Assembly: GCA_910579505.1 (NCBI GenBank)
Contig: CAJTTZ010000004.1
Coordinates: 62,001 to 126,000 of the forward strand
DNA: 64,000 nt
Direction of reading: 5' to 3'
Source: an uncultured Lachnospiraceae bacterium
GTDB taxonomy: Bacteria; Bacillota; Clostridia; Lachnospirales; Lachnospiraceae
Below, piece after piece: positions 1-7,685 of the stretch (within the stretch, counting starts at the first letter, position 1; each line of letters starts with the position of its first letter). A program made the position numbers and the translations under genes. The notes below the pieces were generated by a model that saw nothing but the letters and a program-made list of their open reading frames with translations, did not search any database and was not told where the DNA came from.

Positions 1-158
1 CAATTGTGATCCGTCACAAAGATGCCGGTATACCCATACTCCTTGCAGGCCCGCGCCATCTGCGCCCCGGTGCTTTTCGCACAGGCGCTGGACTCTGAAG
101 TGTGCAGATGGGTTTCATAAAGATAGGGATACCGCTCCCTGATCGCCGCGTCATTCAT
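1..158 (-). CDS. PHP-domain phosphoesterase, N-terminal part (runs off the window)
   Basis: Only the first 52 or so codons are inside the window; the rest lies beyond position 1. The translation carries an HLHTSESS segment near residue 17, the metal-binding HxH motif I of the PHP (polymerase and histidinol phosphatase) family, followed by a FVTDHN segment that matches PHP motif II. PHP enzymes are metal-dependent phosphoesterases, for example histidinol-phosphatase-like or 5'-3' exonuclease-like proteins. Start 158 is chosen because GGAG lies 6 nt upstream; an in-frame ATG at 170 has a poorer site. The substrate cannot be told from this fragment. Confidence 0.75.
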   Translation of the reverse strand, partial: MNDAAIRERYPYLYETHLHTSESSACAKSTGAQMARACKEYGYTGIFVTDHN

Positions 159-379
159 CTTACTCTCCATTCCAAACATTCAAAACATCTGCCCGGCAGG
201 CAGCGCTTCTTCCTGCTGCATGATTTGAAAAAGGATTAAATTGTATGCTGCAGCATCCCAACCTAATCCCTTTCCCTTTTATCTTGACTGTTTCTTAAAA
301 TCCATTACCCGCCGGCGGCAGCCTGGTTTTATCCTATCGCAGCTTCCCCTGCCATACATGCCGCTCCATCGCCAGCGTT

Positions 380-1405
380 TTATTTAATTACGTGAATCCA
401 CCCCTCGGGCGCGTCAATTCTTCCCATCTGGATTCCCGTCAGCGTATCATACAGCTTTTTCGTGACAGGTCCCATCTCGCTCATACCGCTGGGAAACGCA
501 ATCTCTTTTCCGTGATCCACGATCTTTCCTACCGGGGAGATAACCGCCGCCGTGCCACATAGGCCGCACTCCGCGAAATCCTTCACTTCCTCCAGCGCAA
601 TCGGGCGCTCCTCCACCTCAAGTCCCAGATAGTCCTTCGCCACCGTCATCAGCGAGCGTCTGGTGATAGAGGGCAGAATGCTGTCGGACTTCGGCGTAAT
701 CACCTTATTGTCCTTTGTCACGAACAGGAAGTTCGCGCCGCCGGTCTCCTCCACATACGTCCTGCTGCCCGCATCCAGATACATATTCTCGTCGTAGCCT
801 TCCTCGTGCGCCGTCACGATGGCATGAAGGCTCATCGCATAGTTCAGGCCCGCCTTGATATGTCCCGTGCCGTGCGGCGCCGCGCGGTCAAAATCGCTCA
901 CCTTGATCGTGATCGGCTTTACGCCTCCCTTAAAGTAAGGACCTACAGGCGTGGTAAACACTCTGAACTGGTACTCGTCCGCAGGCTTCACGCCGATTAC
1001 CGGGGAGATACCGAACATATAAGGTCTGATATAGAGGGTTGCGCCTGATCCATAGGGCGGCACATAAGCCTCGTTCGCAGCCACCACATCCGTCACAGCC
1101 TGTATGAAACGGTCCTGCGGAAATACCGGCATCTCCAGCCGCTTACAGGAATCCTCCATGCGCTGCGCGTTTAAGTCGGGGCGGAAAGTCACGATACGCC
1201 CGTCCTCGGTTGTGTAAGCTTTCATTCCCTCGAAACAGGTCTGGGCATACTGCAAAACGCCCGCACACTCGTTCATCACAATGTTGGCGTCATCCACAAG
1301 CGCGCCGTCATCCCATGCGCCGTTTTTGTAATTCGCCACGAAGCGTTTGTCCGTCTCATGATAGCCGAAACCGATATTCGCCCAATCCAGATTCTTTTTT
1401 TCCAT
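380..1405 (-). CDS. ilvE: branched-chain amino acid aminotransferase
   Basis: This enzyme moves the amino group between glutamate and the 2-oxo acids of leucine, isoleucine and valine, using pyridoxal phosphate in the cytoplasm. The 341-residue product has the class IV fold-type signature: a KAGLNYA segment holding the PLP lysine (about residue 184), EETGGANFLF around residue 220 and CGTAAVISPVG near residue 285. The reading frame stays open upstream to 1522, but the ATG at 1405 has AGGAG 9 nt before it and begins with the usual N-terminus, so the upstream extension is leader. A promoter at 1502-1529 gives a leader of roughly 90 nt. The gene appears to be a single transcription unit. Confidence 0.95.
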   Translation of the reverse strand: MEKKNLDWANIGFGYHETDKRFVANYKNGAWDDGALVDDANIVMNECAGVLQYAQTCFEGMKAYTTEDGRIVTFRPDLNAQRMEDSCKRLEMPVFPQDRFIQAVTDVVAANEAYVPPYGSGATLYIRPYMFGISPVIGVKPADEYQFRVFTTPVGPYFKGGVKPITIKVSDFDRAAPHGTGHIKAGLNYAMSLHAIVTAHEEGYDENMYLDAGSRTYVEETGGANFLFVTKDNKVITPKSDSILPSITRRSLMTVAKDYLGLEVEERPIALEEVKDFAECGLCGTAAVISPVGKIVDHGKEIAFPSGMSEMGPVTKKLYDTLTGIQMGRIDAPEGWIHVIK

Positions 1406-1501
1406 AATAGCCAACTCCTCTCCCTCAGTCATTCCTCTGTCGTTTCGTAACTGTTCCGCGCACAAAATCCTGTGCTGAACATTTACTATATTTATTTTTA
1501 T

Positions 1502-1529
1502 ATAATATACCTTTGTCCCCAAAAGTCAA
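1502..1529 (-). promoter_or_regulatory. promoter of ilvE
   Basis: On the minus strand TTGACT (1529-1524) and TATTAT (1507-1502) are 16 nt apart, close to the sigma-A consensus. Transcription would start about 90 nt before the ilvE ATG. No T-box or leader peptide was recognised in that short leader. Confidence 0.6.
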
Positions 1530-1563
1530 GTAAGTTTGGGAACCGCCAAATCCGTGTGCATTC

Positions 1564-3555
1564 TCAAAGCACCGCATTGACCACCTCAAGGGCAATATCG
1601 TAAGCGTAATCCTTGATCGCCTTCTCGCATAATCTGAGCATTTTCTTGTCCGGCTCCGGCCGGTCGTAGCGTTTCAGTTCCCGCAGCTTTGCCGCCGCGC
1701 TCTCCCCGTCGAAATCGTCCAGTCTTGCCGCCAGCTCCTGCAAAGCCCTGACCCACTCGTCCTCCGTAATGCTTCCTGCACTCTCCTCCGGCGTCTGCTG
1801 CTCGGTCTTCTCGCCCGCATCTTCCGTCTCCAGATACACCCTCAGACTGTTTCTCATGGTGTTCATCATACTGAACAGGATCGGGGAACGCACCGTCACA
1901 TCCTCAAGCTGTCCCGCCTTCGCCATCTTCTCCAGCTCAAAGGCTTCGTCCGCCAGATCATCCGCACCTACATTTCTGGCATTTCCTTTCAGGGAATGCA
2001 CGATGATCGTGTAGCCGGGCATATCGCCTTTCTGCAAAAAGTCTTTAAGGGCTGTCTCCTTCTCCTGCAAAATGGAGTGGAAATCGCGCAGGACCTTACC
2101 GTAAAGCGCCTTGTCTCCGCCCATATATCTGAGACCGTTTCTCAGATTAAAGCCCATCAGGTAAAGCTGACTCTCCCTGATATCAAACTCGCCGTCCCCC
2201 TCATCCTGCGTCTGCTCATACTCATCGTTGATATCCCTGTTATTGGTCAGGTAAACCACGTTGCTCGGCAGATACTCAATCAGCATATTTTCAAACTTAT
2301 CCGCGTCTATCGGCTTTGTCAGATAATCCTGGAATCCTTCTTGCAGATAGAGTTCTCTCGCGCCCGCCACCGCATTTGCCGTCAGGGCGATTACCGGGAT
2401 GTCCCTGGACGGGTTCCCTTCCAGCGCACGTATGGCATGCAGCGTCTGTACACCGTCCATGACCGGCATCATATGGTCCATACAGATCAGATGGTAAGTC
2501 TTTCGCTTAATCAACTCCAGACACTCTTCTCCGCTCGCCGCCACGTCGATCTGCAGCCTCGTCCCTTTCAAAAGTCCCTGCGCCACCGCCAGATTCATGG
2601 CATTGTCGTCCACGATCAGGATTCTTCCCATGGGCGCAATGAATTTTTCATGATAATCCTCAATGCTCCGCAGACTGTCCTTGTACTGTTTTTCAAAATC
2701 CCCAAGAGGCTCCCTGTCCACTATCTTCTGCACGATTTTAAAGGAAAATGCGGAACCCATGCCGTATATGCTCTGCACCTCCAGTTTACCGCCCATCATC
2801 TCTATCAGCCGCTGCGTAATGGCAAGCCCCAGTCCCGTCCTGTCCTCTTTGTTGCGGGCGGTGGAATCCATCCGCTGGAATGCGTTAAAGAGTTTCGGAA
2901 TATCTTCCTCCCTGATGCCGACTCCTGTATCCTTCACAATCACATACATTTCCACGGAATCCTTCGGCAGTTCTTTCCAGCTCACATGCAGCGTAATCCT
3001 GCCTTTTTCCGTATACCGCACCGCATTTGACAAAAGATTGCCGATAATCTGCCGGATATGTATCTCATCACCAAACATTTTATAAGGGATATCCTGCGCA
3101 ATATCCAGAACCAGATCCAGTTTTTTTCGACGCAGCTGCACCGAAATACTGTTAATCAGGTCATTCAGGAGGGAACTGACGTCATAAATTCCCTCTGTCA
3201 GCTCCATCTTATCCGCCTCAATCTTGGAGAAGTCCAAAATATCGCTCACCAGCGCAAGCAGAATATTGCCCGCCTGCCGAATGTCCCGCGCGTACTCCTT
3301 GACCGCTTCCTCCTGACTCTCCCTCAGGATCAGCTCGTTCAGCCCCAGGATCGTGTTGATCGGCGTCCTCAGTTCATGGGACATATTCGCCAGAAAAATG
3401 TCCCTTGCCTTCTCCGCCTTTTCCACCGCGCTCTTAGCCGTCTCCAGTTCCACATTTTTCTGCTGGAGCGCCTCCTTCGCCTGTGAAAGCTCCGTTCCTT
3501 TCTTAGCCGTCGTTTTTTTTGTCTCCTGCCCCATACCTGCGTACCCTTCCTTCAT
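1564..3555 (-). CDS. soluble hybrid sensor histidine kinase (HisKA-HATPase-REC-Hpt)
   Basis: A 663-residue phosphorelay kinase. Residues 20-55 form a charged coiled coil; the HisKA box SHELRTP puts the phospho-acceptor at His60; ATPase motifs follow (NLLSNA 173-178, DTGVGI 209-214, GLGLAI 241-246). A receiver domain runs from about 310 to 425 with Asp316, Asp317, phospho-acceptor Asp360 and Lys414. A C-terminal Hpt domain has His520 in an HSLKGNARNVG context. All relay residues are therefore present in one chain. There is no signal peptide, membrane segment or PAS/GAF sensor, so the input must reach the coiled coil or a partner protein. It lies 50 nt after folA with no dedicated response regulator beside it. 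The start at 3555 has AGGA upstream; Met8 is also possible. Confidence 0.9.
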   Translation of the reverse strand: MKEGYAGMGQETKKTTAKKGTELSQAKEALQQKNVELETAKSAVEKAEKARDIFLANMSHELRTPINTILGLNELILRESQEEAVKEYARDIRQAGNILLALVSDILDFSKIEADKMELTEGIYDVSSLLNDLINSISVQLRRKKLDLVLDIAQDIPYKMFGDEIHIRQIIGNLLSNAVRYTEKGRITLHVSWKELPKDSVEMYVIVKDTGVGIREEDIPKLFNAFQRMDSTARNKEDRTGLGLAITQRLIEMMGGKLEVQSIYGMGSAFSFKIVQKIVDREPLGDFEKQYKDSLRSIEDYHEKFIAPMGRILIVDDNAMNLAVAQGLLKGTRLQIDVAASGEECLELIKRKTYHLICMDHMMPVMDGVQTLHAIRALEGNPSRDIPVIALTANAVAGARELYLQEGFQDYLTKPIDADKFENMLIEYLPSNVVYLTNNRDINDEYEQTQDEGDGEFDIRESQLYLMGFNLRNGLRYMGGDKALYGKVLRDFHSILQEKETALKDFLQKGDMPGYTIIVHSLKGNARNVGADDLADEAFELEKMAKAGQLEDVTVRSPILFSMMNTMRNSLRVYLETEDAGEKTEQQTPEESAGSITEDEWVRALQELAARLDDFDGESAAAKLRELKRYDRPEPDKKMLRLCEKAIKDYAYDIALEVVNAVL

Positions 3556-3604
3556 ATCAATTCCTGCTGCCTTCTCGTCTGCCCTTTACAGACTCCCCCG
3601 CCGA

Positions 3605-4099
3605 TTATTTATTTCTTCTAACGTATTTTACAAAGTAATAAGGCAGATCAAAGTAAGTCTGCTCCTCACTCTTTGCTGAGATCTCCCACGCCCCGTCCTT
3701 GTCAAGGTCTGGGAAATAAGCATCAGCCTCATAGTCGTGGTCAATCTTCGTCACATGCACCACGTCGCACTCCGGAAGCATCATTCGGTAAACGCTCTCC
3801 CCGCCGATAATATACACATCCTCCGTCGGATATTTCTTAAGCTCCGCGTCCAGTTCTTCCTTATTATGAACCACCACGGCGTCCTTCACCTTATATTCCG
3901 GGTTCGTGGAGAGAATAATATTTGTCCTGTTCGGCAGAGGCATGCCCTGCGGAAATGTCTCAAGCGTCTTTCTCCCGAGCACTACCACCTTGCCCGTAGT
4001 TTCCCGCCTGAAATTCTTGTGGTCCGCCGGGATACGAACGAGCAGGCTGTTCTTACAGCCGATTGCCCAGTTGTTGTCAACGGCTACGATTGCGTTCAT
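3605..4099 (-). CDS. folA: dihydrofolate reductase
   Basis: Reduces dihydrofolate to tetrahydrofolate with NADPH, recycling the cofactor that thymidylate synthase oxidises. At 164 residues it is the usual bacterial length. Recognisable family features are the N-terminal MNAIVAVDNNWAIG strand and loop, the substrate-binding acid Asp26 in PADHKNF, VVLGRKT for the NADPH phosphate, and YIIGGESVYR near residue 100. It follows thyA by 113 nt, the standard pairing, and has its own promoter in that gap. An AAGGAG site precedes the ATG. Confidence 0.96.
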   Translation of the reverse strand: MNAIVAVDNNWAIGCKNSLLVRIPADHKNFRRETTGKVVVLGRKTLETFPQGMPLPNRTNIILSTNPEYKVKDAVVVHNKEELDAELKKYPTEDVYIIGGESVYRMMLPECDVVHVTKIDHDYEADAYFPDLDKDGAWEISAKSEEQTYFDLPYYFVKYVRRNK

Positions 4100-4122
4100 A
4101 TATTGTGTCTCCTTTTATATAA

Positions 4123-4186
4123 TTGCGAAACTCCATTTCAGTTATTTAAATTGTACAATTATACAGTGCTGTGACGAGTTTCGCAA
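4123..4186. repeat. 64-bp nested dyad between thyA and folA
   Basis: An 11-bp perfect inverted repeat, TTGCGAAACTC at 4123-4133 and GAGTTTCGCAA at 4176-4186, encloses a 12-bp perfect palindrome AATTGTACAATT at 4149-4160. Both share the same centre of symmetry (4154.5). The outer arms are 53 bp apart centre to centre, about five helical turns. One arm covers the -35 box of the folA promoter and the palindrome covers the -10 to +1 region. This looks like an operator set rather than a terminator, as no U-tract follows in either direction. Confidence 0.6.
4158..4186 (-). promoter_or_regulatory. promoter of folA
   Basis: On the minus strand TTGCGA (4186-4181), a 17-nt spacer and a perfect TATAAT (4163-4158). 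Transcription would start near 4151, about 50 nt before the folA ATG. The whole promoter sits inside the nested dyad. Confidence 0.6.
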
Positions 4187-4212
4187 GTGTCAATTAAGCT
4201 CACGAACCTACG

Positions 4213-5061
4213 TTAAATAGCCACAGGTATATCTGTCACCTGCGGACCCGTCACGTAGTTTTCCACCTTCACGTCGTCCCTCGTAAACTGGTAGAAATCC
4301 GTGACATCGGGATTCAGCACAAACGTGGGCGCATCGTAAACGGGTCTTTCGATCAGTTCCTTTATGATAGGAATATGCCTGTCGTAAATGTGCGCGTCCG
4401 CGATCACATGGACAAGTTCTCCCACCTCCATACCGCACACCTGTGCCAACATATGCACGAGCACCGCGTACTGCACCACATTCCAGTTGTTCGCCGTCAG
4501 CACATCCTGCGAACGCTGGTTCAAAACTGCGTTGAGCGTCAGTTTCCCATGCCCCTTCTTCTGCGTCACATTAAATGTCATGCTGTAGGCGCACGGGTAA
4601 AGGTTCATCTCGTGCAGATCCTGGTGCACGTAGAGATTCGTCATGATCCGGCGGCTGAACGGGTTGTTTTTCAGATCGTAAATCACCCGGTCCACCTGAT
4701 CCATCATGCCTTCTTTATATTGATGTTTCACGCCCATCTGATACCCGTAAGCCTTTCCGATGCTGCCGTCCGCATCCGCCCACTCGTCCCAGATATGGCT
4801 GTGTAAATCGTTGATGTTGTTGGACTTGCGCTGCCAGATCCAGAGCATCTCGTCCGTGGCGCTCTTAATCGCCGTGCGGCGGAGCGTCATGATCGGGAAC
4901 TCCTTCGACAGGTCGTAGCGGTTCACCACCCCGAATTTTTTCACGGTGTACGCGCTCTCCCCGTCCGGCCAGTGGGGTCTCACCTTCTCCCCCTCCGTGC
5001 TCGTTCCGTTCTCCAAAATATCCTTACACATATCTATAAAAATGTGATCTGCTAAACTCAC
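4213..5061 (-). CDS. thyA: thymidylate synthase
   Basis: Makes dTMP from dUMP using methylene-tetrahydrofolate as both carbon donor and reductant. The 282-residue product has the nucleophile Cys157 in LYPCAYSMTFN, the phosphate-binding NQRSQD segment at 181-186 and the NNWNVVQYA helix that contacts the nucleotide. The start codon is GTG, with GGAG 9 nt upstream. It sits 15 nt after the beta-CASP nuclease gene and is followed by folA, whose product regenerates its folate, so the two form a metabolic pair. Confidence 0.95.
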   Translation of the reverse strand: MSLADHIFIDMCKDILENGTSTEGEKVRPHWPDGESAYTVKKFGVVNRYDLSKEFPIMTLRRTAIKSATDEMLWIWQRKSNNINDLHSHIWDEWADADGSIGKAYGYQMGVKHQYKEGMMDQVDRVIYDLKNNPFSRRIMTNLYVHQDLHEMNLYPCAYSMTFNVTQKKGHGKLTLNAVLNQRSQDVLTANNWNVVQYAVLVHMLAQVCGMEVGELVHVIADAHIYDRHIPIIKELIERPVYDAPTFVLNPDVTDFYQFTRDDVKVENYVTGPQVTDIPVAI

Positions 5062-5076
5062 CCTTTCATTCTCCTA

Positions 5077-6678
5077 TTATGTCCGATCCCACTTGTCGCA
5101 AAGCGAATTGATCTGATCCGCAAACCGCGCCAGATCCTTGTTTGCGCCTCCCTCGTTCTTATGTATAACGGCGATAAGCCTCTGCCCGCTCGCCAAAAGC
5201 CTTGCAAAGACGTCGGAGATGCCGCGCGCTTTCTTCTTGATCGCCACAGGCTCCGCCTCATGGATAAACGCACCGCTTATCAGGTCATAGCGCGTGCCGC
5301 TGTAAGGCGCATAGGCGTCCAGCCCGTGCTCCACTTTCAGGCACTCCGTAAAGAGCTTGCAGACGCTGTCCTCGCCATGTACCACGAAAACTTTGTCCGG
5401 CTTCTTTTCAAAGCCATCCACCCACTTTAAAAGCCCGTTCTTATCCGCATGGCCGCTCATGCCGACCAGTTTTGCGATATCGGCGCGGATCTCAATCGGC
5501 TCCCCGAACAGTTTGACCTCCTTCGCGCCCTCCACAAGCATTCTGCCAAGCGTTCCCACTGCCTGATAGCCCACAAACAAAATGGTACATTCCGGGCGCC
5601 ACAGGTTATGCTTCAAATGATGCCTGATACGTCCCGCCTCGCACATGCCGGAAGCGGATATGATTACTTTGGGCGTATGCTCAAAGTTGATCGCCTTGGA
5701 TTCGTCGCTTGTAATGGCAAGACGAAGCCCCGGGAACGTAATCGGATTGATCCCTTTTCTGACCAGGGCCATCGCCTCTTCATCGAAACATTTTGCCTCA
5801 TTCTTATGGAAGATCCCGGTAGCCTCCACCGCAAGCGGGCTGTCCACATAAACCGGGAAATTCTCATGGCCCTTTACCCGCCGTTCATCCTTAATCTGCC
5901 GCAGGAAATAGAGCATTTCCTGCGTCCTGCCCACCGCAAAGGAAGGAATCACCACATTGCCGCCCCTGTCGAAGGTGGTCTGCAGAATCTTCGTCAGCTC
6001 GCCCACATAGTCCACTTTCTCTGTGGAATGCAGCCTGTCGCCATATGTGGACTCCATCACCACATAGTCCGCTTTGGCCGTGTTTTTCGGGTCTTTGATG
6101 AGGGGCTGTTCGCTGTTTCCGATATCGCCGGAAAACACGAGCTTCTTCGTCACATTCCCTTCCGTCGCCCAGACTTCTATACTGGATGAGCCGAGCAGAT
6201 GCCCGATATCCGTAAAGCGGATCTTTATATTTTCACATACCGTCACTTCACTGTCATAGTCGCAGGGAATGAGACGCCTGATCGCCCCGTCCGCATCCTC
6301 CATGGTATAGAGCGGCTCCACCAGCGCATTCTCTGCGCTTCTCTTCGCCTTGCGGTTCTTCCATTCCGCCTCCTGCATCTGGATATGCGCGCAGTCGCGA
6401 AGCATAATGCTGCACAGGTCACAGGTGGGCGCCGTCGCAAAAATCTGACCGCGGAACCCCCTTGCGTACAAAAGAGGCAGTAGCCCCGAATGATCGACAT
6501 GCGCATGGGTGAGGAACACATAGTCTATCAGCGCTTCCTCCACAGGCAGCTCGCAGTTTTCAAATATATTTGCCCCCTGCTCCATACCGTAGTCCACCAG
6601 AATATTCTTATCGCCTACACGAAGATAATGGCAGCTTCCCGTCACCTCATGGTCTGCCCCGATAAACATAAGTTCCAT
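5077..6678 (-). CDS. beta-CASP metallo-beta-lactamase-fold RNA nuclease
   Basis: A 533-residue relative of CPSF-73 and archaeal/bacterial beta-CASP ribonucleases, expected to cut or trim RNA in the cytoplasm with two zinc ions. The zinc motif THAHVDHSG gives His58, His60, Asp62 and His63; VFSGDIG is motif 3; the beta-CASP part carries DSPLAVEAT and SASGMCEAGRIRHHL, and VVHGE supplies a late histidine. It has no KH domain and does not look like RNase J, so it is a YsH1-type protein. The open frame continues to 6723, but the ATG at 6678 has a GGGGGG-type site 6 nt upstream and the typical N-terminus MELMFIGADHEVTGSC. Confidence 0.88.
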   Translation of the reverse strand: MELMFIGADHEVTGSCHYLRVGDKNILVDYGMEQGANIFENCELPVEEALIDYVFLTHAHVDHSGLLPLLYARGFRGQIFATAPTCDLCSIMLRDCAHIQMQEAEWKNRKAKRSAENALVEPLYTMEDADGAIRRLIPCDYDSEVTVCENIKIRFTDIGHLLGSSSIEVWATEGNVTKKLVFSGDIGNSEQPLIKDPKNTAKADYVVMESTYGDRLHSTEKVDYVGELTKILQTTFDRGGNVVIPSFAVGRTQEMLYFLRQIKDERRVKGHENFPVYVDSPLAVEATGIFHKNEAKCFDEEAMALVRKGINPITFPGLRLAITSDESKAINFEHTPKVIISASGMCEAGRIRHHLKHNLWRPECTILFVGYQAVGTLGRMLVEGAKEVKLFGEPIEIRADIAKLVGMSGHADKNGLLKWVDGFEKKPDKVFVVHGEDSVCKLFTECLKVEHGLDAYAPYSGTRYDLISGAFIHEAEPVAIKKKARGISDVFARLLASGQRLIAVIHKNEGGANKDLARFADQINSLCDKWDRT

Positions 6679-6963
6679 ACAGTTCCCCCCTGCTTCGCGC
6701 CGTCTGCCCTCCGCAGTGCACATTCAAAAAGCCTTCGGTTTCCCTCGTTCACGAACCATCCTCAGCTTCTCCTATGCCTGCGCACTGCTCATTGCCATCA
6801 CGTACATCATAACATTTTTTTTAGAAAGCGTAAATCATTTCGGGGATATCTTTTTCAGATTCTCAAACAGCTCAGCCTACGGCTTCCCTGTTGCCAAATT
6901 CTTTCCTTCAACATCCCGCGCCCTTTCCATACAATATAATAAATCTGTAATGAGGTGACTCCC

Positions 6964-7599
6964 ATGTCCTTTTCGATCTCCTCCCTGCTGCTCTTTCTGG
7001 TTGCCGTTTCTCTGGATTCCCTGACGGCAGGGTTCTCCTACGGTACCGGCAGGGTGCACGTCAAAGCCCTCTCCTTTCTTATATTAGCCTGTGTCCCGGC
7101 TCTTTTTATCACTGCCGCCGGAAGACTCGGAGAAATCGTCGGCTCCCTGCTGCCGCCCGGCGTGCTCCCCTTTCTCTCCTTTTTTATGCTTGCCGCCATC
7201 GGCATCGCCAAGCTCCTGGAAAGCCTGATCCGCATCATCGCCAAAAAGCACCCCAGTCTCATGGGAAACTGGGGCTGCCAGATCAAACAGATCAACATTA
7301 TATTTACGGTCTACCTTTCGCCGGAGGAGGCAAACCGCACAGACGTTCAGGTTTTGAGCGCGAAAGAAGCGCTGCTTCTAAGCCTTGCCCTCTCCCTTGA
7401 CAGTGTCCTTGTGGGAATGGCTTTTCCTGCTGCCGCCGTTTCCCGGCTGACTCTGTTCCTTTGCGCTACTCTTTTCAACCTTCTCCTCTTTATCACAGGC
7501 TGCCTTTTAGGCCGTCTTCTCTCCCGGATGCTGCGCATTGATCTGTCATGGCTGTCCGGGCTCTGTCTGCTGCTGCTTGCCTTCCGCACACTTGTCTGA
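6964..7599 (+). CDS. ytaF: YtaF-like sporulation membrane protein (MntP family)
   Basis: A 211-residue protein made almost wholly of hydrophobic segments, about six membrane helices, with the paired AVSLDSLTAGFSYG and ALSLDSVLVGMAF segments that mark the duplicated MntP/YtaF fold (Asp in each half). YtaF is a conserved membrane protein linked to sporulation in Bacilli and Clostridia; relatives move manganese, so a metal-transport role is possible but unproved. The ATG at 6964 follows GAGGTGA by 5 nt; the GTG at 6955 overlaps that site and is rejected. A TATAAT lies at 6935-6940 with no good -35. It is divergent from the nuclease gene. Confidence 0.82.
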   Translation: MSFSISSLLLFLVAVSLDSLTAGFSYGTGRVHVKALSFLILACVPALFITAAGRLGEIVGSLLPPGVLPFLSFFMLAAIGIAKLLESLIRIIAKKHPSLMGNWGCQIKQINIIFTVYLSPEEANRTDVQVLSAKEALLLSLALSLDSVLVGMAFPAAAVSRLTLFLCATLFNLLLFITGCLLGRLLSRMLRIDLSWLSGLCLLLLAFRTLV

Positions 7600-7685
7600 A
7601 TCCGCACCGGCGTTTTAACCCGGCACATTACGTCTTCCTCCTATGCATCCCCTGAACCCGGACCGGCGTTTTGACCCACACGTTA
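7597..7685 (+). repeat. imperfect direct duplication at the ytaF stop codon
   Basis: About 30 nt are repeated: TGAA-TCCGCACCGGCGTTTTAACCC from 7597 and TGAA-CCCGGACCGGCGTTTTGACCC from 7653, each followed by a CACATTACG or CACGTTACT. The first copy includes the ytaF stop codon and the second runs into the stop of the ATPase gene. Confidence 0.5.

Noticed and set aside
1996..3030. 344-codon plus-strand open frame opposite the histidine kinase gene
   Set aside because: It is the antisense shadow of a well-conserved kinase; no ribosome site, no recognisable domain, and a His/Arg/Leu-rich composition typical of such shadows.
4123..4186. Reading the thyA-folA inverted repeat as a terminator
   Set aside because: The loop is 42 nt, no U-tract follows in either direction, and one arm overlaps a good promoter, so an operator fits better.
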